From Rugalucina vietnamica (taxonomy: Eukaryota; Mollusca; Bivalvia; Lucinida; Lucinidae): 64,000 nt of DNA. The translations under genes and the position numbers were made by a program. This document shows, piece by piece, positions 54,064 to 63,917 of the stretch. Position 1 is the first letter of the stretch. The number at the start of each line of letters is the position of its first letter. Below the pieces are notes generated by a model. The model ran no database searches, was not told the origin of the DNA, and was given only the letters and a program-made list of their open reading frames with translations. The stretch covers positions 34,686,329 to 34,750,328 of the forward strand of contig OZ024880.1 of NCBI GenBank assembly GCA_964017185.1, read 5' to 3'.

Positions 54064-54959
54064 GTGTGACATTTGCAGAGCCAACTCCAGACATGACTGA
54101 GAGGAAATGCTTTTCAAATGTCCTTACGGCGAGAGTCCTTAAGAGTCGCTGGACCGAAACGACTCGTTCTGTTGAGCAGAGCCTTTGATCCGAACACGCC
54201 TATATTTAATGGAGAAAACTCCGAACGCATCTTATCTACGATGGCCTGCATGGATCATAAAATTTCAAAATCCACAGATTTTAGATAAAAATCATTTTAA
54301 TTTTTCTTTGTAAAAGCTTTCGTCACACTAAAAGCGATTAACGTGAATAACAATAAGAACCAATGATGGCTTGTATAGTAAAAAAACATCATCTTAAAGT
54401 ACTTTTTAAAGAGATGCAGTTTGTTGCCTTTTTCATCTTCCATATGGTAAAAACCCGGATGCAGGTCAAAAATGATCTGAGATGTCTTCGACAAAAAAGG
54501 GTGAATCCATTTATTTACTTTATTTTAAAATTTTTGACAGTTGCACTTGATTGGGGTTTGACAGGTAAAGGTTTCTTGTCATTTCGACACTTAAAAGTTT
54601 AGTTTCCGCCTGCAAAGGTGCACCCCATGAGTAGAGTATAAACAGATCGATCATAAGACAACAGCACACATTCAGCAAATGGTATAGTTGTTGACTACAA
54701 TAGCAGGTAGTTGGTACAAGTTTTTACAACAGACAAAGTCGGACGGGAATGTCAATTTTGTTCACCAGAGGATAATTTTGGTTTCTAAACAGTGGGAGTG
54801 GGATTAGTCCCATTTAATCGTAACATGTAACAATTATCAAGAACTGCTACATGTTTGTTATGATCAAATGAATTACATTGAATGTGTTCTGCACAAAGAC
54901 ATGTACATGTATACATTCTAATTTGAGCCAGTTATTTTTGTTCTTTTTTCTCCTTGCTT
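53433..54959. other. No recognisable gene; (ACAG)n at 54019-54064
   Basis: The tetranucleotide tract ACAG runs for about 11 units. The rest is AT-rich with unassigned frames only. Confidence 0.5.
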
Positions 54960-54961
54960 TG

Positions 54962-55145
54962 TATTAGAGAGCGCTGAGGCTCAGTGCTAGAGCATAAGTG
55001 TCTGGAGAAGAGTCCTGGGGTCGAACTCCCTAATGCCATATTGTCCTTGAGCAAGTCAATTTATGCTCGCAAAGTTCAGGTCAACTAACCAGGAAGCGGT
55101 GGCTCCTTCCCAATATAATTGAAAAATTGTTGACCGGGACATAAA
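54962..55145 (+). repeat. tRNA-derived SINE
   Basis: AGGCTCAGTGCTAGAGCATA is an A-box-like start and CCTGGGGTCGAACTCCC a B box with one change. The body includes TGTCCTTGAGCAAGTCAATT and AACCAGGAAGCGGTGGCTCC, and the end has AAATTGTTGACCGGGACATA. A related tail occurs near 14605-14650. It is not a functional tRNA. Confidence 0.65.
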
Positions 55146-55163
55146 GCATATATATTTGAGACT

Positions 55164-55384
55164 TCGCGCGAGAAAACTAACAATCTGTGTTTCTGACACA
55201 AACCGAACTGTATGTGCAGCCACAAAAAATTGTTAGAGGGTTGATATTTTGGATTTAAAACGAGGAGAAATTGTACTGTCTATGGATTGAAAAGAACGGC
55301 GCTGATCAGCTGCGCAATTATTGCGCAGCTGATCAATATTTGTTTTCACATAAACAAATCATTGTTTTTCTGATTCAGTGGCTC
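55164..55384 (-). mobile_element. GAGCCGC foldback MITE
   Basis: CGCGCGAGAAAACTAAC starts it; the palindrome GCTGATCAGCTGCGCAATTA with TTGCGCAGCTGATCA is perfect; the end TTTTTCTGATTCAGTGGCTC is decayed. It abuts the 3' end of the LINE. Confidence 0.75.
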
Positions 55385-55389
55385 ATTTT

Positions 55390-55839
55390 TATATTTATTT
55401 ATTTATTTATACAATATTTTAAGAGGTCTACACTTTTAGCTAATAAGCCATTCTACCAAGTGGCCCTCTATAACATAGTAAAACAATTAACATATCATAC
55501 AATAATATACAAATTTACATTATGTCACTAAAATGCATTAAGATTTAAGATAGACAAAATCTCTAAAACTGTTTGCATTTTGATGTGTCTTAAAACAATA
55601 ACACTGTTGATTTCTGCAGAGGATGCAATAAAACATGACAAGTAAATTATGAACTTAAAAGCTAGCGTTATATAGCTCCATAATAAAATAATGTAATAAT
55701 GTTTTGAACATTTTAAAGTTTATAATTTTTAAAACATGCTTTTAAAATTAAAACGTCTTAAGCTTTGAGTATAGTTGCATATAGATATACAGGACAGATG
55801 TATGAAAATATAAGTACATTGTAATAACTGATGAATATA
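55390..55839 (-). repeat. LINE 3' untranslated region
   Basis: This AT-rich sequence follows the stop codon of the reverse transcriptase on - and is probably its 3' untranslated region. ATTTATTTATTTATTTATAC near 55395-55415 may be the end. I cannot fix the exact boundary. Confidence 0.55.
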
Positions 55840-57655
55840 TCAAATATAGTTTCTGAGATAACTCTTGAACTCATTTAAGGAGCCTGCTGTTCTCAAATTT
55901 AGTGGTAACAAGTTCCATAGTTTTGAAGCAGAATAAGAAAATGAGCGATCAAAAAGCGCAGACCGTGACCTAGGGATTGACAAAAGGCCATTTTCGGACG
56001 ATCTTAAGCACCGTGAATGCGTTTGTGAAATCGGTTTTAACAAGTTAGTTATGTATGTTGGTGTCAAATTATTAAGCGCTTTATATGCTAATATCGCTTT
56101 GTTATACATTAATCGTTTTGGTATTGATTGCCAACTTAATTGGTCGAACATATCTAGAGATGGTGTCATAAAAACGGCTTTTAAAATAATACGTGCTGCT
56201 CGTTTTTGAAGCTTAGAAAGACGTTCAATATTAGGACCGGATGTTGTGCCCCAAGTATTACTACCATAGTCTATAAGAGGCAGGATATAAGCCTGATAAA
56301 ATATTTTTTGTACATCTTGTGGTACATATGCTGATATGTGTTTAAGTAGCGATATTTTAGATGACAAAATCGAACACAGGTTATCTATTTGCGGTGTCCA
56401 AGAGAGGTTTTCATCTATGATTATCCCTAAAAGTTTTTGTTTTGAGACTTGTTTAATACTTGTGCCCTCTACATGTAGTTCTAGATGTTCCATGGCATCT
56501 AACCTATGTTTTGCTTTAAGTAACATATATGTTGTTTTGTCAAGGTTTATAGGTAACTTATTTCGTTTGCTCCAATTTATTATTTCTAAAAAGTCAGCTG
56601 AAATTTCTTCGTTAATCTTGTTTGTATCTGAGCTACTCGTGTGTACTGTTGTGTCATCCGCAAATAAGTCACAGTAGCAGTGCTTTAGGAAGAGAGGTAA
56701 ATCATTTACGAAGAGGAGGAAAAGTGTTGGTCCCAGAATCGATCCCTGTGGGACGCCAGATTTAATATTTGCAAAAAATGTCATTCCTCTGTCATACTGT
56801 ATAGATTGTTTTCGCGATTCAAGATATGATGTAAACCAACGAAGTGATGTATTATTTAATTTATATGCAGCAAGTTTCTTTATTAGTATTTTATGATCCA
56901 CTAAGTCGAAAGCTTTCCTAAAATCAATGAACATTGATCCAATTGTATCACCTTTGTCTATGTCTGCCATCCATTGGTCAATGAGTTTGATAAGTGCGGT
57001 TTGGCAACTATGTTTCTGCCGAAAACCCGACTGACTTTCATGGATGATATTATATTTATTCATGTATGCCATCAGATGTTTATTTACGTGTTTTTCAAAT
57101 ATCTTGGATAATGTAGGCAGAATCGATATTGGCCTATAATTACATGGGTCGGATTTACTGCCACTTTTGTGGATAGGGTATACTTTAGCAAGTTTTAGTC
57201 TGTCGGGGAATTTTCCGGTAGCTATACTTTTGTTAATAAGAGAAGATATGCTATCTGATAATACATTAGCGGCCGACTTTATTATTCTAGGTCCTATGCC
57301 GTCTAATCCAATAGCTTTGTTAGAATCTAAATTCATAAGTGAGATTGCCACTTGCTCTCGGGTGATATAAGGAATTTTGAAATATATATCAACTGGTATT
57401 TTATCGTTTACAAAAGTTGTTAGTTTTGACAAATCAGGGCCAACATTATCGGGATTATCGCTGCCAAATTTATCTGAGATTGTAGAAAAATATTCATTTA
57501 GTTTGCTTGCTACATCTTCTGAGGATGTATGTCGTTCATTATCTACGATAATTTCTTCAGGCAGATTACTGCTGGAGCTTTTATCCTTGTTATTGATTTT
57601 ACGGAAATGTTGCCACATTGCCCGTGTGTCTTTTGATTGTGTGACTGAATCTGAA
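55840..57655 (-). pseudogene. Non-LTR retrotransposon reverse transcriptase
   Basis: This long open frame encodes the reverse transcriptase half of the ORF2 protein. Counting from the internal Met at 57618, the motifs are NYRPISILPTLSKIFEKHV (160-178), FIDFRKAFDLVDH (230-242, first catalytic Asp), SGVPQGSILGPTLF (287-300) and FADDTT (319-324, catalytic pair). They are followed by the thumb and the usual C-terminal GSLNEFKSYLRNYI. Their arrangement fits the jockey/CR1/L2 group of LINEs. The frame is intact to its stop. Upstream it joins the linker at 57599-57991 only after a one-base shift in an A6 run (57654-57659 on +), so one T on the coding strand is extra or missing. It may be old damage or a homopolymer error. 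Confidence 0.9.
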
Positions 57656-57991
57656 AAAATGTTTGCGTTTAGCTTTTCTTATCAAAGATTTTGTCATGTT
57701 TCGGTATTTTCTATATTCAGACCATAAATGATTCCGTTTACAAGCGTCGCGTTTTCTTCTTACATTGGAAATTTCATCATTGTACCATTCGGGTAATTTT
57801 TTGGATTTTACGCGCTTAGTTTTATACGGTGCGTGGTGATCTAAGTTCTTTAAAAAGATAGTATACCATACTGTAAGATCGTCATTTATATCTGATTGCA
57901 GATCAACGCTGAAATTTCTGAGGTCTGCCGCAAGGTCTTTGATGAACTCATCCTCGTTAAACGTTTTAAAAGATCGATATGTAGTGGTCAT
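57654..57991 (-). pseudogene. LINE linker between endonuclease and reverse transcriptase
   Basis: About 110 codons beginning MTTTYRSFKTFNEDEFIKDL, with LPEWYNDEISNVRRKRDACK and SEYRKYRNMTKSLIRKAKRK. This is the normal connecting region of such LINE proteins. It is out of frame with the endonuclease because of a T10 run on + at 58000-58009, and out of frame with the reverse transcriptase at the A6 run. Both shifts sit in homopolymers. Confidence 0.85.
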
Positions 57992-58935
57992 ATGGTCTGT
58001 TTTTTTTTTACTTTATTATTAATTTTCCTTGAAAAGCATACTGGTAAATGATCGCTCACTGAATAGTGTGATACAAAGCTTTCAAGAATATTTTCCGGAC
58101 GTGATGTATAAACGTGATCAATAATAGTTGAGCTTGTCTCTGTAACTCGTGTCGGTTGAGATATAAGTTGCGATAAATCAAAAAGTTCAATTAAGTTCAG
58201 CCATTTTCTATTTGTGTTTGTAAGTTGATCCAAATTGAAATCGCCCATTACAATAATCTCGAGGCCCGTAGTCTGCGCTATTGATAGTTCTTCCTCAAAC
58301 AGATCTATCCACTCAGATTTGGAGGTAGGAGGTCGATAAAGAGTACAAGTTAAAAATGGTTTTGAGTTTGGTAAAGCCAATTCAACCCAAAGGGTCTCAA
58401 TGTTAGAAATTTCAATTTCACGTCGACGGTTGCAATTTAAGGAATTGCGATAATAAAGAACAACACCTCCTCCTGCTTTATTCTGTGTGTCGGATCTGTC
58501 TTTACGTATAAGATCAAAGCCAGTTACAGCCAACTGATCATCAGGAACGGAATCTGTCAAAAATGTTTCGCACATGCCGAATATATCGGGACTATGTTCA
58601 TGTGCCATAGTTATGCGTTATTCATCGATTTTTGGGACTAGATGATGAACATTCAAATTACAAAAGTGAAGACCTTTTGATTTAAATGTTAATTCGGTAG
58701 GTTGGTCTAATTCCGTCTCTAATAACGGGTTGATGCAACCATAATTACTCTGGTTCTTAATCTCATGTTCAGGTGTACATACTGTTACATTATCATCATA
58801 TCGACTTTGTAGGATGTCAGAAACACTTGCTTGATTTGGCTCAGTGACGAGAATTTCTGCGTCATCATTATGAGAAAGACATGTAAACCTGTTTGCATAA
58901 CATTCTTTCCCAAATAGTGATTTTTTGGTAAGCAA
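57988..58935 (-). pseudogene. LINE apurinic-type endonuclease domain
   Basis: This is the DNA-nicking endonuclease of the same element. From the Met at 58608, motifs are MGDFNLDQL (121-129), TIIDHVYTS (161-169) and SVSDHLPVCF (183-192), the metal- and phosphate-binding signatures of this nuclease family. The domain's start lies upstream of an in-frame TAA (58618-58620): GLHFCNLNVHHLVPKIDE precedes the stop and RITMAHEHSPDIFGMCETFL follows it. Further upstream the frame continues to 58935 with a non-conserved leader. The stop plus two homopolymer frameshifts make the copy non-functional as written. Confidence 0.88.
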
Positions 58936-58977
58936 AGGGCTGAATCGAATAGTACTATCTGTGCTGCCGACAAATAA

Positions 58978-58999
58978 AATATATATATATATATATATT
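58978..58999. repeat. (TA)n tract between LINE and SINE
   Basis: About ten TA units, next to a T-rich stretch. It may be part of the SINE tail, which on - ends with an A-rich and TA-rich segment. Confidence 0.85.
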
Positions 59000-59218
59000 T
59001 TATTTTTTTTGATTCCGTTTTACGTCCCTTTCAAGATTATTTCAGCTCATATGAGACGGGCCAATCAGTAGGTGGGGCGAAAACGGGAGAACCCCGAGAA
59101 AAACCACCTGGCACACCTGCAAGCATAACTTGGCTTGTCTCACATGTGGTCAGAGCGGGGCTCAAACCCGCACCAGTGATTAAGAAACAGCGCTCTTAAC
59201 CGCTCTGCCACGGGGGCC
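59000..59218 (-). repeat. tRNA-derived SINE
   Basis: On -, the head reads GGCCCCCGTGGCAGAGCGGT, TAAGAGCGCTG and GGTGCGGGTTTGAGCCCCGC, giving A and B boxes like those of a serine or leucine tRNA. The body contains GTGCCAGGTGGTTTTTCTCG and GGGTTCTCCCGTTTTCGCCC. It ends in GGACGTAAAACGGAATC with an A-rich tail. The head is well conserved, so this may be a fairly young copy. Confidence 0.8.
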
Positions 59219-59224
59219 GCCTAT

Positions 59225-59335
59225 AAAAGTTATGTCCTTTGGAAGCAGTAAAAACATTCAAAAGTATGAGTGTGGGCCATATTGCGCAATTTCAGGCACT
59301 GAACCCTCATCTGTAGTGACCCTTAGTCAGTTGTA
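59225..59335 (-). repeat. Ribozyme-bearing repeat fragment, type B
   Basis: On -, the hammerhead at 59274-59322 has stem I GGGTCA with TGGCCC, stem II GGGT...GCCT and stem III ATTG-CG-CAAT intact. The core reads CT-ACA-GATGA, with three extra bases, which should stop cleavage. A TGCTTCCAAAGGACA trailer follows. Confidence 0.75.
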
Positions 59336-59720
59336 CACCTGCTGTCGACAGCATACATTGACAACAGTACAGTAAATGATACTAGCAATTTGGCTGTCAA
59401 CCGATACACAATACAGCAGTCAATATAATTGACAGTATATTTTGCATGTATGGTATATGACTAACTTGGTTGACAGCACCGGTAGTGTAATTTAACTTAA
59501 CCCAGTGATAATTTAGGGTGATTTGCGTCCGGATCAACACTGAATCCAATACAAGTTTGTAAAAGAGGTGAAACGTGAATCAATTTTGTTGTCTTTAATT
59601 TTCACACTTTCCATGATTATTTCTGCTGTTTATCATGTTTATCAATTGACTGAATTTATATCTCAACAAAATTCTCATAAAAGTAAATAAAATGACAGCA
59701 ATGACGAGGATCCGATCCCA
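59336..59720. other. No recognisable gene; TGACAG-rich patch
   Basis: Around 59335-59480 variants of GACAGCA and TTGACAG recur (GTCGACAGCATACATTGACA). Nothing coding is recognised. Confidence 0.4.
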
Positions 59721-59724
59721 ATCA

Positions 59725-59875
59725 TAAACAAAGATTCATCCCTGAAACCCAAACGGGGGAAATAACTAAACTAACAAATAGTGAAGGTACACTTAGAACA
59801 CGTGGTGAACTGAGGGAGGAGCTATTTCTCTAAAGATACAGACTCAGCTACCTTAACCAAACCAATTGTTATGTG
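59725..59875 (-). repeat. Penelope tail fragment, diverged
   Basis: CCCAAACGGGGGAAATAACT, ACACGTGGTGAACTGAGGG, GGAGCTATTTC and GACTCAGCTACCTTAACC keep the tail's order. Confidence 0.55.
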
Positions 59876-59929
59876 TACATACATAATGAAATGGCATTAC
59901 TGAAACAGACATGATAATAACTTTCTACA

Positions 59930-60665
59930 AGAATTAATTAGTTTTTATGGCCATGAAAGTTTGAAAATAAACTGGGCCATTATTTTAAATGTCATTAATG
60001 TTTTTACCATTAAATTAATTCCCTTTAATTTGCCATGAAAACAACTTTCTACAATAATTAACTAGATTTTATGGCCATGAAAGTTGAACATCAGCTGGGC
60101 CATTATTTTCAACATCATTAATTTTTTTCACCATTAAATTAATTCCCTTTAATTTGCCATGAAAACAGCTTTCTACAATAATTAACTAGATTTTTATGGC
60201 CATGAAAGTTTGAACATCAACTGTGCCATTATTTTAAATGCCATTAACTTTTCACCATTAAATTAATCCCAGTAAATTTGCCATGAAAACAACTTTCTTT
60301 AAGAATTAACTAGTTTTTCATGGCCATGAAAGTTTAAATATCGTCTGGGATAGTATTGTCCATTACTTTAATGGTACTCACCATTAAATTAACCACCTTT
60401 AATGTGCCATTAAAACAGTTCTATGCAAGAATTAACTGACTTTTAATGGCCTTGAAAGTTTCAACATTGCTGGGGGACAGTTTTGTTCATTAGTTTAATG
60501 GCATCTGCACATTAATGTCATGCTATTTTAATGGTGTAGCAAAATCCCATTAAAAATAATTAAACAAGAATTAATGGCAAAAATTAATGGGTTTAGTCAC
60601 TTTCATGTCATTTTAATGGTAAATTAATGCCTTTTTAATGGCAAATGAATACAGTAGTGTAGCAT
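59930..60665. repeat. Minisatellite of about 119 bp units, CCATTAA-rich
   Basis: ATGGCCATGAAAGTT starts successive units near 59948, 60071, 60198 and 60321, with a more diverged ATGGCCTTGAAAGTT near 60445. Each unit contains ACCATTAAATTAATYCC and TTTGCCATGAAAACA. After 60480 the units fade into irregular TTAATGG motifs, like those at 49.4-50.5 kb. Confidence 0.8.
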
Positions 60666-61194
60666 CCCCATAGAAAGTGTATATCAGCGAGCATAGTTGC
60701 AATGTATAAGATGGCTAATACTGTGAATGAATATATACAAGAACTGACAGTTATAATACCTGAAAATTACGAAGAAATACTGGTAAAAGGAAACCCAGCA
60801 AAATCACTCTCAGCAGTACTCGAAGACAATATACAAACCTTTTTATAGTGGCCTCACAACATGATTACAATATGAAATTTCAATAAGCAAGAAGCGGAAT
60901 GTTGTCAGGTACCCTCTGTCTGAAAAAACGTGCCCCAAATATAACTGGACATTAAACCTGATAACATGGTTTTTCAGAATGTTTTGTAGCATGTGACCTG
61001 AAAGTAGGTAGATACAGGAAACTTGTAGAGTTAAAAAGGGTAGAATACGATTCAATGTCATTTTTCAAAGGCCAAATCTCAGGTGAGTGTTCCCAGGACC
61101 ATTGTTCGCTGGTTTAAGAGTACTAGTAGTTGATATCAAGAACAAATTTCGTATACATGCGCTCCAGTTTAAAACAATCAAACGACACAATTAT
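60666..61194. other. No recognisable gene
   Basis: AT-rich; unassigned. Confidence 0.4.
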
Positions 61195-61400
61195 GCTATG
61201 ATAAGATTTATCATATAACGTCGCTGTTTTCCAGTGTTTATAACAACACTGTTAATTCTCAGTGAAAAAATATCCACTAAATCCTATTTTAGAAGTCATA
61301 TGGTAAAGTCACTCGTGGTCATTTCATAAGAAATTAATTAAACTTGCAGAAGGCTCGTTTAATAAATTTCACATGAAAATACCACTCGTGTAAGATCCTC
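61195..61400. mobile_element. Foldback MITE, ACTCGTGGTCATTTCAT family
   Basis: TATCATATAACGTCGCTGTT, CACTCGTGGTCATTTCATAA and ACCACTCGTGTAAGATCC match 8725-8995. Confidence 0.6.
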
Positions 61401-61509
61401 AGTCTATATCTCACTTTAGCGAAAAAAGGAGACGCTATTGACACAAATAAAATTGGTCATATATAAAGAAATCAGTTGAATACTTTCTTATGGAATCGAA
61501 CGGATTTAT

Positions 61510-61925
61510 AAAAAAGGCACAAGTAGACAATGGTCAGTAAATGTCGCAATCAGAAAGAAATTCCCACTCCAAAAACCGAGGTGGGAAAAAACTAAATGGA
61601 CAATTAGGTATTTATACTTAGAAAATATATCGTAAGCCGAGTGAGCAGCTATTTCCCAACAGAAGGCAACTCAGTAGCCCAAACTTAACTGGTTAAAACA
61701 GCACAAACTTGACTCTAAAACATAAAACGAATAGAACCACAGCCGAAGTATTGCTTATAAACGATCAATAATATAAAATTACGTGTGTGTGTGGGGGGGG
61801 AGGGGGGATTAAATCGATTTTACAGGGCCCTTACCTCACCCTCATCTTCTGCAGTGGTTCACATGTGGTCAGTAGTTCGGTCCTCGTGATAAATCTCTAA
61901 CTAGTCAATGAACAACTTTAGCGAA
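61510..61925 (-). repeat. Penelope 3' tail with part of its inner untranslated region
   Basis: GGCACAAGTAGACAATGGTC, CACTCCAAAAACCGAGGTGG, CGTAAGCCGAGTGAGCAGCT and CTTCTGCAGTGGTTC are the tail. AGTTCGGTCCTCGTGATAAA and CTCTAACTAGTCAATGAA extend beyond it into the element, as at 18010 and 31345. A GTGTGTGTGGGGGGGG run is inserted near 61785. Confidence 0.8.
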
Positions 61926-61934
61926 CGTCAACAA

Positions 61935-62440
61935 ATGAGCCACGCCATGCAAAAACCACATTTGCATATACAAGGCGCAGATCAGGGGTTAGTAACTCAA
62001 AGGCATCGTAAGTTCCCCTATTTATGACAAGCTTACGATGGTCTTAAGATGACCATATTAAAATTTACGTGATTGCTATTCTACTTACTCTAAGCGATCG
62101 TAACTTTTATGAAACTAAAATTACGATGCTGTTAAGTTGGTTGTCACCGTAACTTAAGGTCGTTTTCAGTTATTCACCATAATCCCTGAAAGATACTTAC
62201 ATGTAAGTTGGTCGTAAATTGATCTTAAGCTTAAGATGGCTTTGGGTTACAAACCCCAGCTTCGAGTAACTGCGAAACTGATCAGCGCATTCGTTTTCGC
62301 TGCACGGATCATAGTACAACTCCTCGTATTTCTAAATCTGAAATATCCAGCCTCTAGCCATCTTCTGTGCTTCTACAGCTTGGTGTGTGTCGGACCTGTT
62401 CGAAAACCACATTGCTGTTTCTTGTGACGCGACTCAAGTA
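61935..62440 (+). mobile_element. GAGCCGC MITE split by another MITE
   Basis: TGAGCCACGCCATGCAAAAA, CAAGGCGCAGATCAG (61970-61985) precede the insert. CAGCTTCGAGTAACTGCGAA, CTGATCAGCGCATTCGTTTTCG and CTTGTGACGCGACTCA follow it. Confidence 0.8.
61986..62256. mobile_element. GGGTTWGTAAC MITE with CAG target duplication
   Basis: The ends GGGTTAGTAACTCAAAGGCA and GCTTTGGGTTACAAACCC are inverted repeats. The bases CAG flank both sides (61983-61985 and 62257-62259), and the host MITE normally reads GATCAGCTTCG, so three bases were duplicated. Inside are many CTTAAG and TTACGAT motifs. A three-base duplication and G-rich ends point to the PIF/Harbinger group, with moderate certainty. Confidence 0.75.
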
Positions 62441-62519
62441 GATTCAACCAATCTGAGTCTGGTACGTGCTATAATCCTGAGAGCTGGAACGGAAGAAATA
62501 TCACACTAGGATAACAATA

Positions 62520-62715
62520 CAGGTGCGTTCACTTATAAATACACACCTGCGATATTCAAAAATAAATTAACAACTTTTCTTGTTTTTGAACAATCGTATA
62601 TAAAAAAAATTATCCAGTTGTCTATTTCTTGTCAGTGACGATTGTTCAAAAACAAGAAAAGTTGTCAATTTATTTTTGAATATCGCAGGGGTACATTAAT
62701 AAGTGAACGCACCTG
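62520..62715. mobile_element. CAGSTGCGTTCA foldback MITE, near-perfect
   Basis: Arms of about 80 bp: CAGGTGCGTTCACTTATAAA, CTGCGATATTCAAAAATAAA and TTGTTTTTGAACAATCG face their reverse complements. TA lies outside both ends, the likely target duplication. The middle is only about 30 bp, so the RNA or single strand would fold into a long hairpin. Confidence 0.85.
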
Positions 62716-63055
62716 TATTTGTTTAATGTTTTCTATATTTTTTCCTAGTTTTTTAAATAGGGCTTCATGTAAACGAGTCTTTTATCCAAAATATTTTATC
62801 CCGATTTAAACTGCAAAATGTTTTAGACAGTAGTAAATTGTATTGTTAAAGCATAAGACCATAAGTTCACACAACATTGGCGTTTTTTAAGTTATACATG
62901 TGAAGTATACCCGTAATACACATTAACAACATATTCAACTTGCACATTAACTCATAAAAGCAATACTGATATCGATATTAAGTTTGTTTTGATTCAATAG
63001 AACGAAATTTTGAGAATTTTAGCACATGCTCAAGTAATGAATGCCACAAATATAC
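62716..63055. other. No recognisable gene
   Basis: AT-rich; unassigned. Confidence 0.4.
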
Positions 63056-63293
63056 ATTGAGCCGCGACGCGAGAAAACCGGTCTTCGGGTTTCCGACCAG
63101 GTCCGACATAAACCGGTCTGTATAGTCACAGAAAAAGGCTAGAAGCTTAAAACATTGGCTATAAGTAGAAGAGGAATTTTACTATCCGAGTAGCGAAAAC
63201 AAAGGCGCTGATCAGCTGTGCAGCTACTGCACAACTGATCTGCACCTTTGTTTTCGCATATGCAAAAATCCGGCTTTCTCACGATGCGGCTCA
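63056..63293 (-). mobile_element. GAGCCGC foldback MITE, full length
   Basis: TGAGCCGCGACGCGAGAAAA and TTTCTCACGATGCGGCTCA are the ends. The palindrome GCTGATCAGCTGTGCAGCTA with CTGCACAACTGATCTGCACC is well preserved. Together with 10014-10216 it defines the family. Confidence 0.85.
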
Positions 63294-63572
63294 ATTATAA
63301 ATTATTTGTTTTTCTTTTATGAAACGTTTGTCACTTGCAATATTATTTGGTTGAGCTTGAAAAAAAAAAGTTACAAGTAGGCAATGAAACCCTATATTTG
63401 GCTAGAATGCACTTATTACAAAAGACATATACTGTACAAAATCTGCTGCATTGACACGAACGTCCGTTTTACGCAAGGTAGGAACTTTTTGGATATTATT
63501 ATTTATGGAAAAATATTCAAACGTATACAGCCCTTCTTGGCATTTCACTGACATTATCCTACATCCATATTG

Positions 63573-63917
63573 TCAAATAATTATACATGTACAACAACAA
63601 TGTCTGTTTTTCTTTCGCTTTTCTTCAAGAAGACTCGACCTTTCGCAACTATTACTGTTGTAAGTTAAACTCGACTGGTATTGCACTGTTTTATCTTTGA
63701 CTTCCCGTTTATTAGACGCTATCCGCTCAAGTCTGTCAGCATAAAAATGCATCGGATTAATCCAGTTTCGTAACAACCACTTTCTTTTATAAGTCATCAC
63801 CTGTAGCACCTTTCTGGACTGGTCGCCAACTGTAACACTGTCGTTGATTTGGTATTTGTAATGCAGAGAATTTACATCATGGAATTTGTTTAAACTGTTC
63901 CCACACAGGTCTTCATC
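63573..63917 (-). CDS. Possible terminal exon of an unknown gene
   Basis: On -, a TTTGTTTTTCTAAG acceptor (ending at 63918) precedes an open frame of about 114 codons. It reads DEDLCGNSLNKFHDVNSLHY, YQINDSVTVGDQSRKVLQVM, TYKRKWLLRNWINPMHFYAD and ends with a basic stretch and a Cys cluster (RHCCCTCIII). Unlike most frames in the window, it has balanced composition and no repeat identity. I recognise no family. A partner exon would lie beyond position 64000 or in unassigned sequence. It could also be chance. Confidence 0.3.
   Translation of the reverse strand, partial: DEDLCGNSLNKFHDVNSLHYKYQINDSVTVGDQSRKVLQVMTYKRKWLLRNWINPMHFYADRLERIASNKREVKDKTVQYQSSLTYNSNSCERSSLLEEKRKKNRHCCCTCIII

Noticed and set aside
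59150-59218. Functional serine or leucine tRNA gene on the minus strand
   Set aside because: The tRNA-like head is continuous with a SINE body and A-rich tail.
17036-61925. Recurring GGTACAAGTAGGCAATGATC blocks as an independent SINE family
   Set aside because: At 17.9-18.3 and 31.0-31.7 kb the same text is continuous with Penelope coding sequence, so the blocks are truncated tails of that element.
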